From Caproicibacterium argilliputei (GTDB lineage: Bacteria; Bacillota; Clostridia; Oscillospirales; Acutalibacteraceae): a DNA stretch of 64,000 bases. Position 1 is the first letter of the stretch; each line of letters begins with the position of its first letter. Shown here one piece after another: positions 33,819 to 42,379 of this stretch. Location: the NCBI RefSeq assembly GCF_029211325.2, contig NZ_CP135996.1, positions 992,001-1,056,000 of the forward strand, given 5' to 3'. A model generated the notes under the pieces. That model was not told where the DNA came from, searched no databases, and worked only from the letters and a program-made list of their open reading frames with translations. A program made the position numbers and the translations under genes.

Positions 33819-34982
33819 ATGAAAAAAATCATCAGTGCAGTTTTGGCAGGCGCCATGGCTTTGAGCATGGGCGCGTGCGGCACACCGGCCAGCCAGACGG
33901 CGGCATCAACAGCGGGCGGCAGCGGCGGCGGTGCGACGAAGAACATGAAAATCGGGGTTTCCATCTGGAGTTCCACCGACGTTTTGGGCAGTGCCTGCAA
34001 AAAAATGCTGGACGCTGCCGGCTCCGCACTCGGCGTGCAGCTGGTGTATGTAAACCAGGGGCATGAGTCCGCCGCCGTGACCAACAGCATCAACACGCTG
34101 GTTTCCGCAGGGTGCAGCGGCATCATTGTGTGCAATTCCGCAGATTCTGAAATGACTGCTGCCATCAATACCTGCAACCAGGCGCATGTTTATCTGGCAC
34201 AGTTTTTCCGCGCTATCAACAAAACCAAAAGCCCGCAGGTGTATTCGCTTGCGCAGTCGGCACCGTACTACATCGGCACTGTGCATGAGGACGAAGTCGA
34301 GAACGGCTACAACCTCGCTAATATTTTAATCAAGAAAAAGTGCCGCGATATTGCACTGGAAGGCTGGGTGGCCGGTGATGCAACATTCCTGAACCGCTGG
34401 GAGGGCTACAAAAAAGCCGTGGACGAATGGAACACGGCGCATCCGAATGATAAGGTAAAGCTTTCAGATCCGCAGTATGCCGGTACAACGGCAGAGGGCG
34501 GCGCATCCGTTACCAAGTCCTTTATGAACGCAGACCCGAACATGGACGCCATCATTCCGGCGGGCGGCGGCGGCGATCCGCTGGTGGGTTCCATCGGCGC
34601 CATCAAGAGCGCGGGCAAAACCGGAAAAATTTCAGTCGTTTCCACTGACTTTCTGCCGGATCTCGGCAAGCAGCTGGAAACCGGCGGCATGACTGCGGAG
34701 TCCGGCGGGCACTACTGCGACCCCCTGTATGCCTTCATGATGGTGTACAACGCGGTGCAGGGAAATTACAAAAAACCGGCAAACAGCTTTGATGAGATTA
34801 TCAATCCGTACATTTACGTTTCTTCCGCACAGGAATATCAGGAGTACTCCAAGTACTTTGTTGACCAACTTCCCTACAATACAGAAGAATTGAAAGCCAT
34901 GAGCAAACAGTCGTTTGAGGAGCTGCAGAAAACAGCTGCCGCCATTTCGGTGAAGGACGTCAAGTCCCGCCACAAAGACTGA
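33819..34982 (+). CDS. Sugar ABC transporter substrate-binding lipoprotein
   Basis: Binding lipoprotein of 387 residues: signal peptide with lipobox (SMGAC, Cys about 20), a Gly/Ser/Thr linker, and a type 1 periplasmic-binding (Peripla_BP_4) fold from about residue 42 (KIGVSIWSSTDVLG). Asp and Trp residues typical of pentose/hexose binding occur around EGWVAGDATFLNRW. It is the first gene of a four-gene importer (binding protein, permease, ATPase, permease). The sugar is not assignable; a pentose or a xylan-derived sugar fits the surroundings. The ATG follows AGAAAGGCAGG. Confidence 0.88.
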   Translation: MKKIISAVLAGAMALSMGACGTPASQTAASTAGGSGGGATKNMKIGVSIWSSTDVLGSACKKMLDAAGSALGVQLVYVNQGHESAAVTNSINTLVSAGCSGIIVCNSADSEMTAAINTCNQAHVYLAQFFRAINKTKSPQVYSLAQSAPYYIGTVHEDEVENGYNLANILIKKKCRDIALEGWVAGDATFLNRWEGYKKAVDEWNTAHPNDKVKLSDPQYAGTTAEGGASVTKSFMNADPNMDAIIPAGGGGDPLVGSIGAIKSAGKTGKISVVSTDFLPDLGKQLETGGMTAESGGHYCDPLYAFMMVYNAVQGNYKKPANSFDEIINPYIYVSSAQEYQEYSKYFVDQLPYNTEELKAMSKQSFEELQKTAAAISVKDVKSRHKD

Positions 34983-35067
34983 GTTTTGCGGCAAAGGAAC
35001 CCGGAAATAAACGAGCCGGCGGCAGCTTTCCGCTGGCTCTATTGAAATCAAGTAGGTGATAATGATT

Positions 35068-36039
35068 ATGCATTCGGTGGTAGCATCCATGCAGAAGCTC
35101 AAGCGCAGCAAGACCTTTGTCAAGTATGAGGGAATCCTGATTTTGTTGCTGCTGGTGCTGCTCTGCTGGGGAGTTTTTAAGATTCTGGTGCCAAACAAGT
35201 TCGGTGCGCCGGGACAGCTGGTTTCTTACCTGCAGTCCAGCCTGATTTATGCGGTTGGCGGCTGCGGCTTGTATTATATCGTGGTGATGGGGCTTTTTGA
35301 TTTCAGTATTGGCGCCAATGTGGTGCTTTCCTCCATACTGGCGTGCGTGTTTGCTTCGCAGTTCGGTTACATCGGGCTGATTGTCGCACCGGTCATCTGC
35401 GGAACGCTGATTGGTCTTTTGAACGGCGTCGTTTATGTGAAGCTGCACATTCCCTCCATGATTGTAACCGTCGGCCTTGCGCTGATTTACGAAAGCCTGA
35501 GCGTTTTCGCAACGCAGGGGCAGGAGCAGATTCTCAACGCGCAATACGCGGTGTTCGGGTCTTATCCGGCAAATCTGATTCTGGCGCTGCTGGCGTTTTT
35601 CCTGTGCAGCTTTATCATTCAGTATACCAAGGTTGGTACTTACACATATGCCATCGGCAGCAACGAGTTTGTTGCCAAAAACATGGGGGTAAACGTAAAC
35701 CGGTACAAAGTGGTTGCGTTTGTGCTGTGCGGCTTCTTCGTGGGCATCATGAGCGTTTTGACCATCAGCTATGGTTCCTCCATGACGGCGGCTTCCAATA
35801 TGTCCTCAATGGTTCGCAATTTTACCCCGCTGATGGGTACATTCTTCGGCTTGGCCTTTAAAAAGTACGGGCATCCGGTGCTGGCCATCGTGGTGGGCGA
35901 GTTTATTATTTCACTGATCTTTAACGGGTTTGTGGCAATCGGCGCGCCAAGCACCATTCAAAATGTGGTCACCGGCGCGGCGCTGCTGCTGATTGTCATG
36001 GCAACCACCAAACCGGTTAAAGGCGCAGTTGTAAAGTGA
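35068..36039 (+). CDS. Sugar ABC transporter permease (RbsC/MglC type)
   Basis: Integral membrane protein of about 323 residues with 8-10 helices, BPD_transp_2 family. The conserved GLFDFSIGANVVLSS segment near the start of the domain and NVNRYKVVAFVLCGF towards the ATPase-coupling loop fit ribose/galactose-type permeases. I use ATG 35068 since it lies 9 nt after TAGGTG; GTG 35056 and ATG 35062 are in frame but too near the ribosome binding site. A second permease follows after the ATPase, so the channel is probably a heterodimer. Confidence 0.9.
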   Translation: MHSVVASMQKLKRSKTFVKYEGILILLLLVLLCWGVFKILVPNKFGAPGQLVSYLQSSLIYAVGGCGLYYIVVMGLFDFSIGANVVLSSILACVFASQFGYIGLIVAPVICGTLIGLLNGVVYVKLHIPSMIVTVGLALIYESLSVFATQGQEQILNAQYAVFGSYPANLILALLAFFLCSFIIQYTKVGTYTYAIGSNEFVAKNMGVNVNRYKVVAFVLCGFFVGIMSVLTISYGSSMTAASNMSSMVRNFTPLMGTFFGLAFKKYGHPVLAIVVGEFIISLIFNGFVAIGAPSTIQNVVTGAALLLIVMATTKPVKGAVVK

Positions 36040-36050
36040 GGGGATTGACA

Positions 36051-37547
36051 ATGGCGGAAGTAATGCTGCAGGCGGAAAAACTGAATAAGTTTTTCGGGCC
36101 GACGCACGCGCTCAAGGATGTTTCCGTGACATTCTACCAAGGCGAAATTCACGGGCTGATTGGAGAAAACGGCTCCGGTAAATCAACGCTGAGCTCCATG
36201 CTCACCGGCATCTATCCGATTGACAGCGGGCGCTTTCTGCTGCAGGGCGAAGAACTGCACGTGAAAAACCAGGTGGATGCCAACAACCACGGCGTGGCCA
36301 TCATTGTGCAGGAAATGGGCACGCTGTCCGGCCTGACGGTTGCCGAAAATATTTTTCTGGGCAATGAGGACCGATTTACAAAGTTCGGCATCAAAAACAC
36401 GCAGGCAATGAACAATGAGGCACAGCGGCTGCTGGAGCAATACGGGTTTCATCACATCTCTGCCGCGGCCATGATTGACCGTTACAATTTTGAGGACCGC
36501 AAGCTGATTGAAATCGTCAAGTCCACTTACTTTGACCCCAAAGTGCTGGTGGTGGATGAAACCACCACCGCACTCAGCAGGGAGGGACGCGAGGAACTGT
36601 TCAAACAGATGAACCGCCTGCGGGAACTTGGCAATACGGTGATTTTTATTTCACACGATTTGGACGAAGTATTGAAGCACACAGACCGCATTACGATTTT
36701 ACGCGACGGCAATTACATTGATACGCTGAATACCGGCGAGGCAACGGAAGATGACCTTAAAAAACGGATGGTCGGCCGCGAACTGGGCGATCACTACTAC
36801 CGCACGGATTACGGCGAAGCGGTTTCCGAGGAAGTGGTTCTTTCGGTGAGCCATGTGTCGGTGCCGGGGCAGCTCAAGGACATCAGTTTTGACCTGCACC
36901 GCGGTGAAATTCTCGGGTTCGGCGGGCTGAGTGAATGCGGGATGCACGAAATCGGAAAGGCGGTGTTCGGCGCTTCCTACGACCGCGAGGGCAATGTGAC
37001 ACTCGCGGACGGCACACTGGTCAACTCGATTTCCACCGCGATTCAGCACAGCATCGCGTATGCGTCCAAAGACCGAGATAACGAATCTCTGGTGGTCAAC
37101 GACTCCATTCGGGACAATATCTGCCTGCCGTCGATGCCCCGGCTGAAGTCTCACGGGCTGTTGTCGGGCAAAAAAATGGCTGCGTTTGCAGACCGTTTCG
37201 CCAATATGATTCGAGTCAAGATGGTCAATACCGACCAGTTTGTTGCCAGCCTTTCCGGCGGAAACAAACAGAAGGTGGTTTTGGCGCGGTGGATTGGCAG
37301 AGATTCCGATATCATCGTCCTTGATGGCCCCACACGCGGCATTGACATCGGCGTCAAAGCAGATATTTATGCGCTGATGAGCGATATGAAAAAGCAGGGG
37401 AAGTCCATGATTCTGATTTCCGAAGAGATTTTGGAGCTGCTGGGCATGAGCGACCGCATCCTGGTGATGAAAGACGGAGAAATCAGCGGTGAATTCCTGC
37501 GTTCGCCGGAGCTGACCGAACAGCAGTTTATTGCGAAGATGGTATAA
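36051..37547 (+). CDS. Sugar ABC transporter ATP-binding protein (RbsA/MglA type)
   Basis: ATPase of 498 residues with two fused nucleotide-binding domains, as in RbsA. The first Walker A is GENGSGKST (about 38-46) and a Walker B segment is VLVVDETTTALS. In the second half the Walker A region is altered (GGLSECGMHE), as usual in this family, and the signature LSGGNKQK with DGPTRGIDIG is intact. It powers sugar uptake. The ATG at 36051 follows GTGAGGGGA; the 12-nt gap from the first permease shows one operon. Confidence 0.93.
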   Translation: MAEVMLQAEKLNKFFGPTHALKDVSVTFYQGEIHGLIGENGSGKSTLSSMLTGIYPIDSGRFLLQGEELHVKNQVDANNHGVAIIVQEMGTLSGLTVAENIFLGNEDRFTKFGIKNTQAMNNEAQRLLEQYGFHHISAAAMIDRYNFEDRKLIEIVKSTYFDPKVLVVDETTTALSREGREELFKQMNRLRELGNTVIFISHDLDEVLKHTDRITILRDGNYIDTLNTGEATEDDLKKRMVGRELGDHYYRTDYGEAVSEEVVLSVSHVSVPGQLKDISFDLHRGEILGFGGLSECGMHEIGKAVFGASYDREGNVTLADGTLVNSISTAIQHSIAYASKDRDNESLVVNDSIRDNICLPSMPRLKSHGLLSGKKMAAFADRFANMIRVKMVNTDQFVASLSGGNKQKVVLARWIGRDSDIIVLDGPTRGIDIGVKADIYALMSDMKKQGKSMILISEEILELLGMSDRILVMKDGEISGEFLRSPELTEQQFIAKMV

Positions 37548-37560
37548 GAGGTGAAAGGGA

Positions 37561-38550
37561 TTGGAAACAAAAGATCAAACAGCGAAAGTCGGCACGGGCG
37601 CGGATGCCCGGTCTGCGCTTCGCAGTTTTACAGACACACCGTTTTTCCGGACGATTCTTCCGGTACTGGGGTTGGTCATTGTGGTGGCTCTGTTCTCCAT
37701 TTTGACACAGGGGCGGCTGATTCAACCATTTAATTTGCAGCTGCTTCTGAGCCAGACCTATGTGCTGATGATTTCCTCCATCGGTGTGTTTATGATTATG
37801 ACCATGGGGTGCCTGGACTTTTCGCAGGGATCAATGATGGCGATTGCGTCCATTGTCATCTGCTATCTCTCAAAAATCAGCCTGCCGCTTGCCGTTGTCG
37901 GCGGCATTCTGACCGGTGCGGCCATTGGTGCCATCAACGGCTTCTTTCTGGTGAAGTCGAAGATTGCATCGTTTATTGTGACCATCTGCACCATGTTCCT
38001 GTTTCGGGGATTGTGCGCCTACCTGACGACCAATTCTCCGGTATATGCGGCCAATGACATTTACCTTTACAACACGCCGCAGGTGGAGCTGACACTGACC
38101 ATCCTTGCGCTGGCAGTTGGGTTTGCACTGTTCCGCTTCACGCCGCTGGGCAGCAACCTCAAAGCCATCGGCGCAGGGGAAACCGGCGCGCGCTTTGCCG
38201 GCGTGAAAGTCGGCAAAACCAAGATGCTGGTGTTTGTGGCGGCGGGCGCCATCACCGGCTTTGCCTCGCTGATTAACGTGTTTAAAGTCGGTTCTGTCAC
38301 ATCTACCGGCGGCAACATGATGGAAACCCAGATTCTGATTGCACTGGTGCTGGGCGGGATGCCGATTTCCGGCGGCGCGAAAGTGAGCTTTCTGAACATC
38401 ATTGTCGGCGTTCTGACGTACTACATTCTGGCAACCGGCCTGGTCATGCTGGGGCTGACAACGGAAATGCAGCAACTGATTGAGGGTATTGTCTTTCTAA
38501 TTGTGGTTGCCATTTTCAGCGACCGCAAGTCCATTCAGGTCATTAAATAA
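37561..38550 (+). CDS. Second sugar ABC transporter permease
   Basis: Membrane protein of 329 residues with 8-10 helices, BPD_transp_2 family, of the RbsC type (GCLDFSQGSMMAIAS; TPLGSNLKAIGAGETGARFAG split around residue 200). It starts with TTG at 37561, 6 nt after GAGGTG, 13 nt past the ATPase stop. With the permease at 35068 it should form the channel. An imperfect hairpin with a T-run (about 38618-38664) may end this operon. Confidence 0.9.
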   Translation: METKDQTAKVGTGADARSALRSFTDTPFFRTILPVLGLVIVVALFSILTQGRLIQPFNLQLLLSQTYVLMISSIGVFMIMTMGCLDFSQGSMMAIASIVICYLSKISLPLAVVGGILTGAAIGAINGFFLVKSKIASFIVTICTMFLFRGLCAYLTTNSPVYAANDIYLYNTPQVELTLTILALAVGFALFRFTPLGSNLKAIGAGETGARFAGVKVGKTKMLVFVAAGAITGFASLINVFKVGSVTSTGGNMMETQILIALVLGGMPISGGAKVSFLNIIVGVLTYYILATGLVMLGLTTEMQQLIEGIVFLIVVAIFSDRKSIQVIK

Positions 38551-38617
38551 TTTTGCGTACACCGTCCGCGGAAGCTGGTTCCGAACTTCACGGAATGTTG
38601 CAGGATAAAAAGGAAAA

Positions 38618-38664
38618 GGCTGGCTTTCGGACTGCTTCTGCACCGAATGCCGCCTTTTTCTTAT
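38618..38664 (+). terminator. Imperfect terminator after the ABC operon
   Basis: AAAAGGC-GGC-TTCGG pairs with CCGAA-GCC-CCTTTT (bulged), followed by TTTTTC. Confidence 0.5.
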
Positions 38665-38681
38665 TTTGCTTTTGAAAATTG

Positions 38682-38732
38682 TTGACATAGATGTGTCAGA
38701 CTGCTAAATTGAGAAAGAAGCGAAACGGTTTC
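38682..38732 (+). promoter_or_regulatory. Promoter and palindromic operator of the second binding-protein gene
   Basis: TTGACA (38682-38687), 17-nt spacer, TAAATT (38705-38710). The perfect palindrome GAAACGGTTTC (38722-38732) lies just past the start point and resembles LacI/GalR or CcpA half-sites (GAAAC). Confidence 0.6.
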
Positions 38733-38758
38733 AACAGGATGAATGCGGGTGAAAAATC

Positions 38759-39883
38759 ATGAAACAACTGCAAAAACGAATCTTAGCGGTGTGTCTGGCG
38801 CTGCTCCTTGTCTGCAGCAGCACCGCCTGCGCTGCCCGCAAAACGGAAACGCCCAAACCGACCATCGGCATCTTAATGCCCACCAAACTTTCCGAGCGCT
38901 GGGTCAGTGACGGCGGGTACATCGTGAAGCAGTGTCAGGCACTGGGGTACAGCACCAATCTGGAGTATGCCGAAAACGATGTCAAAACGCAGATTTCTCA
39001 AATTCAGCGCATGGTTGCCCAGAAGGTGAACTGCCTGATTATTTCTTCCATTGACTCCGGTGCGCTGACCGAGGTGCTCAACGAAGCGCATGAAGCGAAG
39101 ATTCCGGTGCTTGCATATGACCGGCTGATTATGAATACGCCCTATGTGGACTATTATGCCTCCTTTGACAACTATCAGGTTGGCGTGCTGCAGGGAAACT
39201 ATCTGGTTGACCGGCTGGGCTTAAAGCAGGGGAAAGGCCCATTCAACATCGAACTTTTCAGCGGTTCGCCGGATGACAACAACGCCTATCTGTTTTACAG
39301 CGGCTCCATGTCTGTATTGAATCCGTACATCAAGTCCGGCAGGCTGGTGGTGCGGAGCGGGCAGACAAAAATGAGCCAGATCTGCACCCTGCGGTGGGAC
39401 GGCGCAACCGCGCAGTCCCGCATGGGCAGCCTGCTGAGTGAAAACTACGAAAAAAAGAAGATTCATGCGGTGCTGTCCCCTTACGACGGCATCAGCATCG
39501 GAATCCTTTCTGCTCTGCACAATGCGGGGTACCGTTCCTCCCAGCCGGACTGGCCCATTGTGACCGGACAGGACGCCGAAGTCGCTTCCGTAAAGTCCAT
39601 TATGAACGGCGAGCAGGCCATGACGGTTTTTAAGGATACCCGTGAGCTTGCGAAGTTGGCGGCAAAAATGGCAGACGCGGTTTTGCGGGGAAAAAAGCCG
39701 CCGCTGAATGACACGCAATCCTACTATAACGGAAAAAAGACAGTTCCCGCATATCTGCTGACACCTGTGGTGGTTACCAAAGAAAACTACGAAAAAGTGC
39801 TGGTGGAGTCCGGTTATTACACGCAGAGTACGCTGTCGCAGCGTACTGGTACCAAGCAGCAGGCAGTGCCGCCAAAAGGGTAA
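38759..39883 (+). CDS. Second sugar-binding lipoprotein (XylF/ChvE-like)
   Basis: Lipoprotein of 374 residues: signal peptide with lipobox (SSTAC), then a Peripla_BP_4 fold from about residue 38 (TIGILMPTKLSERWVSDGG) with the XylF/ChvE-like segment AYDRLIMNTPYVDYYASFDN. The match to xylose and multiple-sugar binding proteins is better than to ribose ones. It has its own promoter and operator, no linked permease or ATPase, and probably feeds the importer just upstream or informs the YesM kinase. A strong hairpin terminator follows. Confidence 0.88.
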   Translation: MKQLQKRILAVCLALLLVCSSTACAARKTETPKPTIGILMPTKLSERWVSDGGYIVKQCQALGYSTNLEYAENDVKTQISQIQRMVAQKVNCLIISSIDSGALTEVLNEAHEAKIPVLAYDRLIMNTPYVDYYASFDNYQVGVLQGNYLVDRLGLKQGKGPFNIELFSGSPDDNNAYLFYSGSMSVLNPYIKSGRLVVRSGQTKMSQICTLRWDGATAQSRMGSLLSENYEKKKIHAVLSPYDGISIGILSALHNAGYRSSQPDWPIVTGQDAEVASVKSIMNGEQAMTVFKDTRELAKLAAKMADAVLRGKKPPLNDTQSYYNGKKTVPAYLLTPVVVTKENYEKVLVESGYYTQSTLSQRTGTKQQAVPPKG

Positions 39884-39900
39884 ACGGCGGATTATGCGCA

Positions 39901-39943
39901 AAAAAAGCCGCACAGGCATTGATTAGATGCTGTGCGGCTTTCT
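39901..39943. terminator. Terminator after the second binding-protein gene
   Basis: AAGCCGCACAG (39905-39915) pairs with CTGTGCGGCTT (39930-39940). The T tail is better on the minus strand (T6), so it also ends the pseudogene transcript. Confidence 0.8.
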
Positions 39944-39953
39944 GCACATCTGC

Positions 39954-40331
39954 TTAAAACGAAAGTTCGTGCAGGTGGTCTTCAATATGCATCGCAAAGT
40001 AAGTATCGTAGTCTTGCTTGCTGAGGGTTCCAAACAGCAGGTGCAGAATTTCTGAATCTCTGCGAGCAATTCGTCAACGCTGGATTCCACATCCATACCG
40101 GCGTCGATTTTCGCGCCGCCCGGAACAGGGGCAGTCAAATCGGCTCATGTACCCCTGTCGCAAAAACTGCGGATGGCAAGCTTGCCGATTGTGGCGCGAA
40201 TCCAAGCGGGCTTCAGTTGGTGATAGCCGGTCATTGCGTAGTCAATGGTTTGTGTGCAGTGCAGGCAGATTTCGGTAACGCTCCAGTTTTTCGAATTCTG
40301 CTAAAGAAGGTGCGGAACGTTTGGCTTCTAT
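39954..40331 (-). pseudogene. DUF1569-like protein, degraded
   Basis: Remnants of a DinB-like DUF1569 protein can be read in order across different frames: PSLAEFEK, then WSVTEICLHCTQTIDYAMTG and HQLKPAWIRATIGKLAIRSF, then TAPVPGGAKIDAGMD, then LLFGTLSKQDYDTYFAMH ending at the stop at 39954. At least three frame changes separate them. The expected start codon, 7 nt after AGAAGGA, now reads ATA (40329-40331). It cannot make a working protein. Confidence 0.75.
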
Positions 40332-40372
40332 ATAAGATTCCTTCTTTTTGTTAGGTAAGGAGCAGCCGGTTT

Positions 40373-40801
40373 TCAGTCGGGAGCAGTTTCATCTGCAGCA
40401 AAAGCAGCATCGTCCAGGCACAGGCAGAACGGATGTCCGGCGGGGTCAAGCATGACCGTCCAGCTGTCTGAAAATTGCTTTTCTGCAGGAACCGCGCCGC
40501 AATGAACGGCGTGCCGGACGGCTTCCTGCAAATCTGCCACGGCAAAGTCAAGGTGCGCCATTTGCTGCTGCGCGTCCGGTTCTTCCGGCCAGACAGGCGG
40601 CAGATATGCCGCGTTTCGCTGAAAGGCGATACAAGGGGAGACTCCCTGTACAGCGCCCGGCTTACTGACCCCTGCGTACGCTTCGGTTTCAAATACAATT
40701 TCCCAGTCGAGCAGTGCGGCGTAAAACGCTGCCAGGCGGTGCGGCTCTTTGCAGTCCAGCATGAATTCCAGCAGCTTGATTTTTGGCTTTTGCGGCGTCA
40801 T
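40373..40801 (-). CDS. VOC (glyoxalase/bleomycin-resistance fold) protein
   Basis: Protein of 142 residues with the beta-alpha-beta-beta-beta VOC fold in two halves (KLLEFMLDCKEPHRLAAFYAALL; QMAHLDFAVADLQEAV; WTVMLDPAGHPFCLCL). His in HLDFAV and Glu or Asp positions could bind metal. VOC proteins range from glyoxalases to antibiotic-binding proteins; the role is unknown. The ATG at 40801 follows GGAGGG by 7 nt; a longer in-frame reading upstream has no ribosome binding site. It is intact although both flanking minus-strand genes are broken. Confidence 0.85.
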   Translation of the reverse strand: MTPQKPKIKLLEFMLDCKEPHRLAAFYAALLDWEIVFETEAYAGVSKPGAVQGVSPCIAFQRNAAYLPPVWPEEPDAQQQMAHLDFAVADLQEAVRHAVHCGAVPAEKQFSDSWTVMLDPAGHPFCLCLDDAAFAADETAPD

Positions 40802-40893
40802 TGTGTCGCCCTCCATTTCTTTTTTGTGAGGGAAGCATATCATAAAGACTGAACACATGAAAATGCAATTGTACAGTTAAAAAAGGAATTTTT

Positions 40894-41579
40894 TTAGGAT
40901 GGCTTTTTGGCTAAGTATAGAACGATGGTATCATACAGTGTGATGTGATTCCCAGCTTCCAAAATAGCAGCTTTGATGCCCGAAAAAAACGCAGATTTAT
41001 CCGGCTCTTTTAGCACGATATGGTCACAGTGCGTTCCGAGATAAGAAACATAGTCGTCTGCGTTAAATTCCCTTTGGCTGGAGTATTCCCGGCGTTCAAA
41101 ATCAACAAATCCGTAATTTGCAACATTTTCATAAGTCAGATGCTGTGTATAAGAAGTTTCCGGATGAAAGAACGCTTCATATATTTCTTCAATTTTGTAA
41201 TATAGAGCTTCATTTGCTGTTTTGCAGTCGCTTTTGGTCAGCATCATGGCGAGAGTACCGCCATTGTTCAAAAGCTGAAATGCCTTTGAAAAAGCAATTT
41301 TTTCAGGAATCTACTGAATGGTTGCGGCGGAATACACCAAATCAAATTTTTGATGCCCAAAATTATATGTTTCAAAGTCATCATTTACAATATGAAAATT
41401 GGCATATGCTTGAAATTTATTTTTGGTATAGTCAGCGTTCTATGGCTAAATAATTGCAGCCGGTTTTTAAAATCAAGTTTGCAAGATTCGATGATATTCG
41501 AAAAAGCCTCATCACAATAACGAGGTCTCCACTTATCGAATTTTTCTGGAATGGAGTCGAATACTCTTCTGAGTTCCAT
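40894..41579 (-). pseudogene. Class I SAM-dependent methyltransferase, degraded
   Basis: The N-terminal segment (MELRRVFDSIPEKFDKWRPR) starts at 41579 and the C-terminal 125 residues are intact, but the middle is damaged. The SAM-binding motif I region (normally around EIGPGTGQ) is deleted, the frame shifts near 41440-41480, and a TAG at 41311-41313 stands where the family has Trp (ATIQ-stop-IPEK). The region is more AT-rich than its neighbours, which suggests an acquired gene now decaying. Confidence 0.82.
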
Positions 41580-41620
41580 GCTTAGTCTCCTTTCGGCTGA
41601 TGAAAGATAAAAATGTTGTC

Positions 41621-41663
41621 AAAAAAAGCTCCATGCACAGGTTCAAACCCTGACACATGGAGC
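41621..41663 (-). terminator. Terminator of the tRNA-Leu gene
   Basis: GCTCCATG/CATGGAGC stem followed by TTTTTTT on the minus strand, six bases past the encoded CCA. Confidence 0.85.
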
Positions 41664-41668
41664 ATTTG

Positions 41669-41755
41669 TGGTGCCGGTGGTGGGATTTGAACCCACACGC
41701 CCTTGCGGACAACAGATTTTGAGTCTGTCTCGTCTGCCAATTCCAACACACCGGC
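41669..41755 (-). tRNA. tRNA-Leu (anticodon CAA)
   Basis: An 87-nt cloverleaf including an encoded CCA end. The acceptor pairs GCCGGTG with CACCGGC. The anticodon arm ACAGA-CTCAAAA-TCTGT gives anticodon CAA. It has the long variable arm of a class II tRNA (GTCCGCAAGGGC) and a T arm with GGGTTCAAATCCC. It reads UUG codons. Confidence 0.95.
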
Positions 41756-41856
41756 GAATACTTATTTATTTTACTACAAATCTTCCCTTTTTGCAAGCAT
41801 AAATTTGCGTCGATTCACATTTTTCGGTCGGCAGTGCATTCCGCTGCATGAAGGGC

Positions 41857-41885
41857 TTGACAAAATGTCTGCTGTGTGCAATACT
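41857..41885 (+). promoter_or_regulatory. Promoter of the thiSGHFE operon
   Basis: TTGACA (41857-41862), 17-nt spacer, AATACT (41880-41885). The transcript would start near 41891. Confidence 0.65.
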
Positions 41886-41946
41886 AAAAACAATCGGAGG
41901 CAACCACTCCGATGACAAATACGGGGAAACCCGTCATATTATTGGC

Positions 41947-42032
41947 TTTGCAGGGGTGCTCTTCGGAGCTGAGAGAGCGGTCATACGCTTAACCCTTTGA
42001 ACCTGTCAGTTAACGCTGTCGTAGGAAGCAAA
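41947..42032 (+). promoter_or_regulatory. TPP (thi-box) riboswitch
   Basis: The conserved thi-box parts are present in order: CAGGGGTGC, GCTGAGAGAG, ACCCTTTGAACCTG and the tail CGTAGGAAGC. P1 is closed by TTTGC (41947-41951) and GCAAA (42028-42032). Bound thiamine pyrophosphate should favour the terminator at 42051-42094 and shut off the thi genes. Two extra small hairpins (41893-41913 and 41921-41934) precede the aptamer. Confidence 0.95.
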
Positions 42033-42050
42033 TCGTACTGAATTTTATTT

Positions 42051-42094
42051 GAGGCACAGTTTTGCGGTCTGTTTCGCAGCTGTGTCTCTTTTTG
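42051..42094 (+). terminator. Riboswitch-controlled terminator of the thi operon
   Basis: GAGGCACAG (42051-42059) pairs with CTGTGTCTC (42080-42088) and TTTTT follows, 45 nt before thiS. Confidence 0.8.
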
Positions 42095-42138
42095 TTTGCG
42101 CACAGGACAAAGCCAGCAAGCAAGGAGGTGTTTTTTGT

Positions 42139-42339
42139 ATGCAGATTTTACTGAATGGAAAGCTGTATCCCTGTGAGCAGAACGCAACGCTGCTTACCCT
42201 GCTGGAGCAGCTGCAGATGCCGCCGCAGGCAGTGGTGGCAGAGTTGAGCGGACAGATCATCAAGGCGGAATGCTTTGCCGAAACCGTTCTGCACGAAGGG
42301 GATACGCTGGAGCTGCTGCGCTTTGTTGGCGGCGGCTAA
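42139..42339 (+). CDS. thiS: Sulfur carrier protein ThiS
   Basis: Ubiquitin-like sulfur carrier of 66 residues that ends in VGGG, the C-terminal glycine that is adenylated and thiocarboxylated to bring sulfur into the thiazole ring. It starts at ATG 42139 after AAGGAGGTG; an in-frame reading that begins 90 nt upstream runs through the riboswitch terminator and is not coding. First gene of thiSGHFE. Confidence 0.93.
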   Translation: MQILLNGKLYPCEQNATLLTLLEQLQMPPQAVVAELSGQIIKAECFAETVLHEGDTLELLRFVGGG

Positions 42340-42379
42340 GCGCATGGTACCCTAAAATATGAAAATAAGGAGAATTCAT

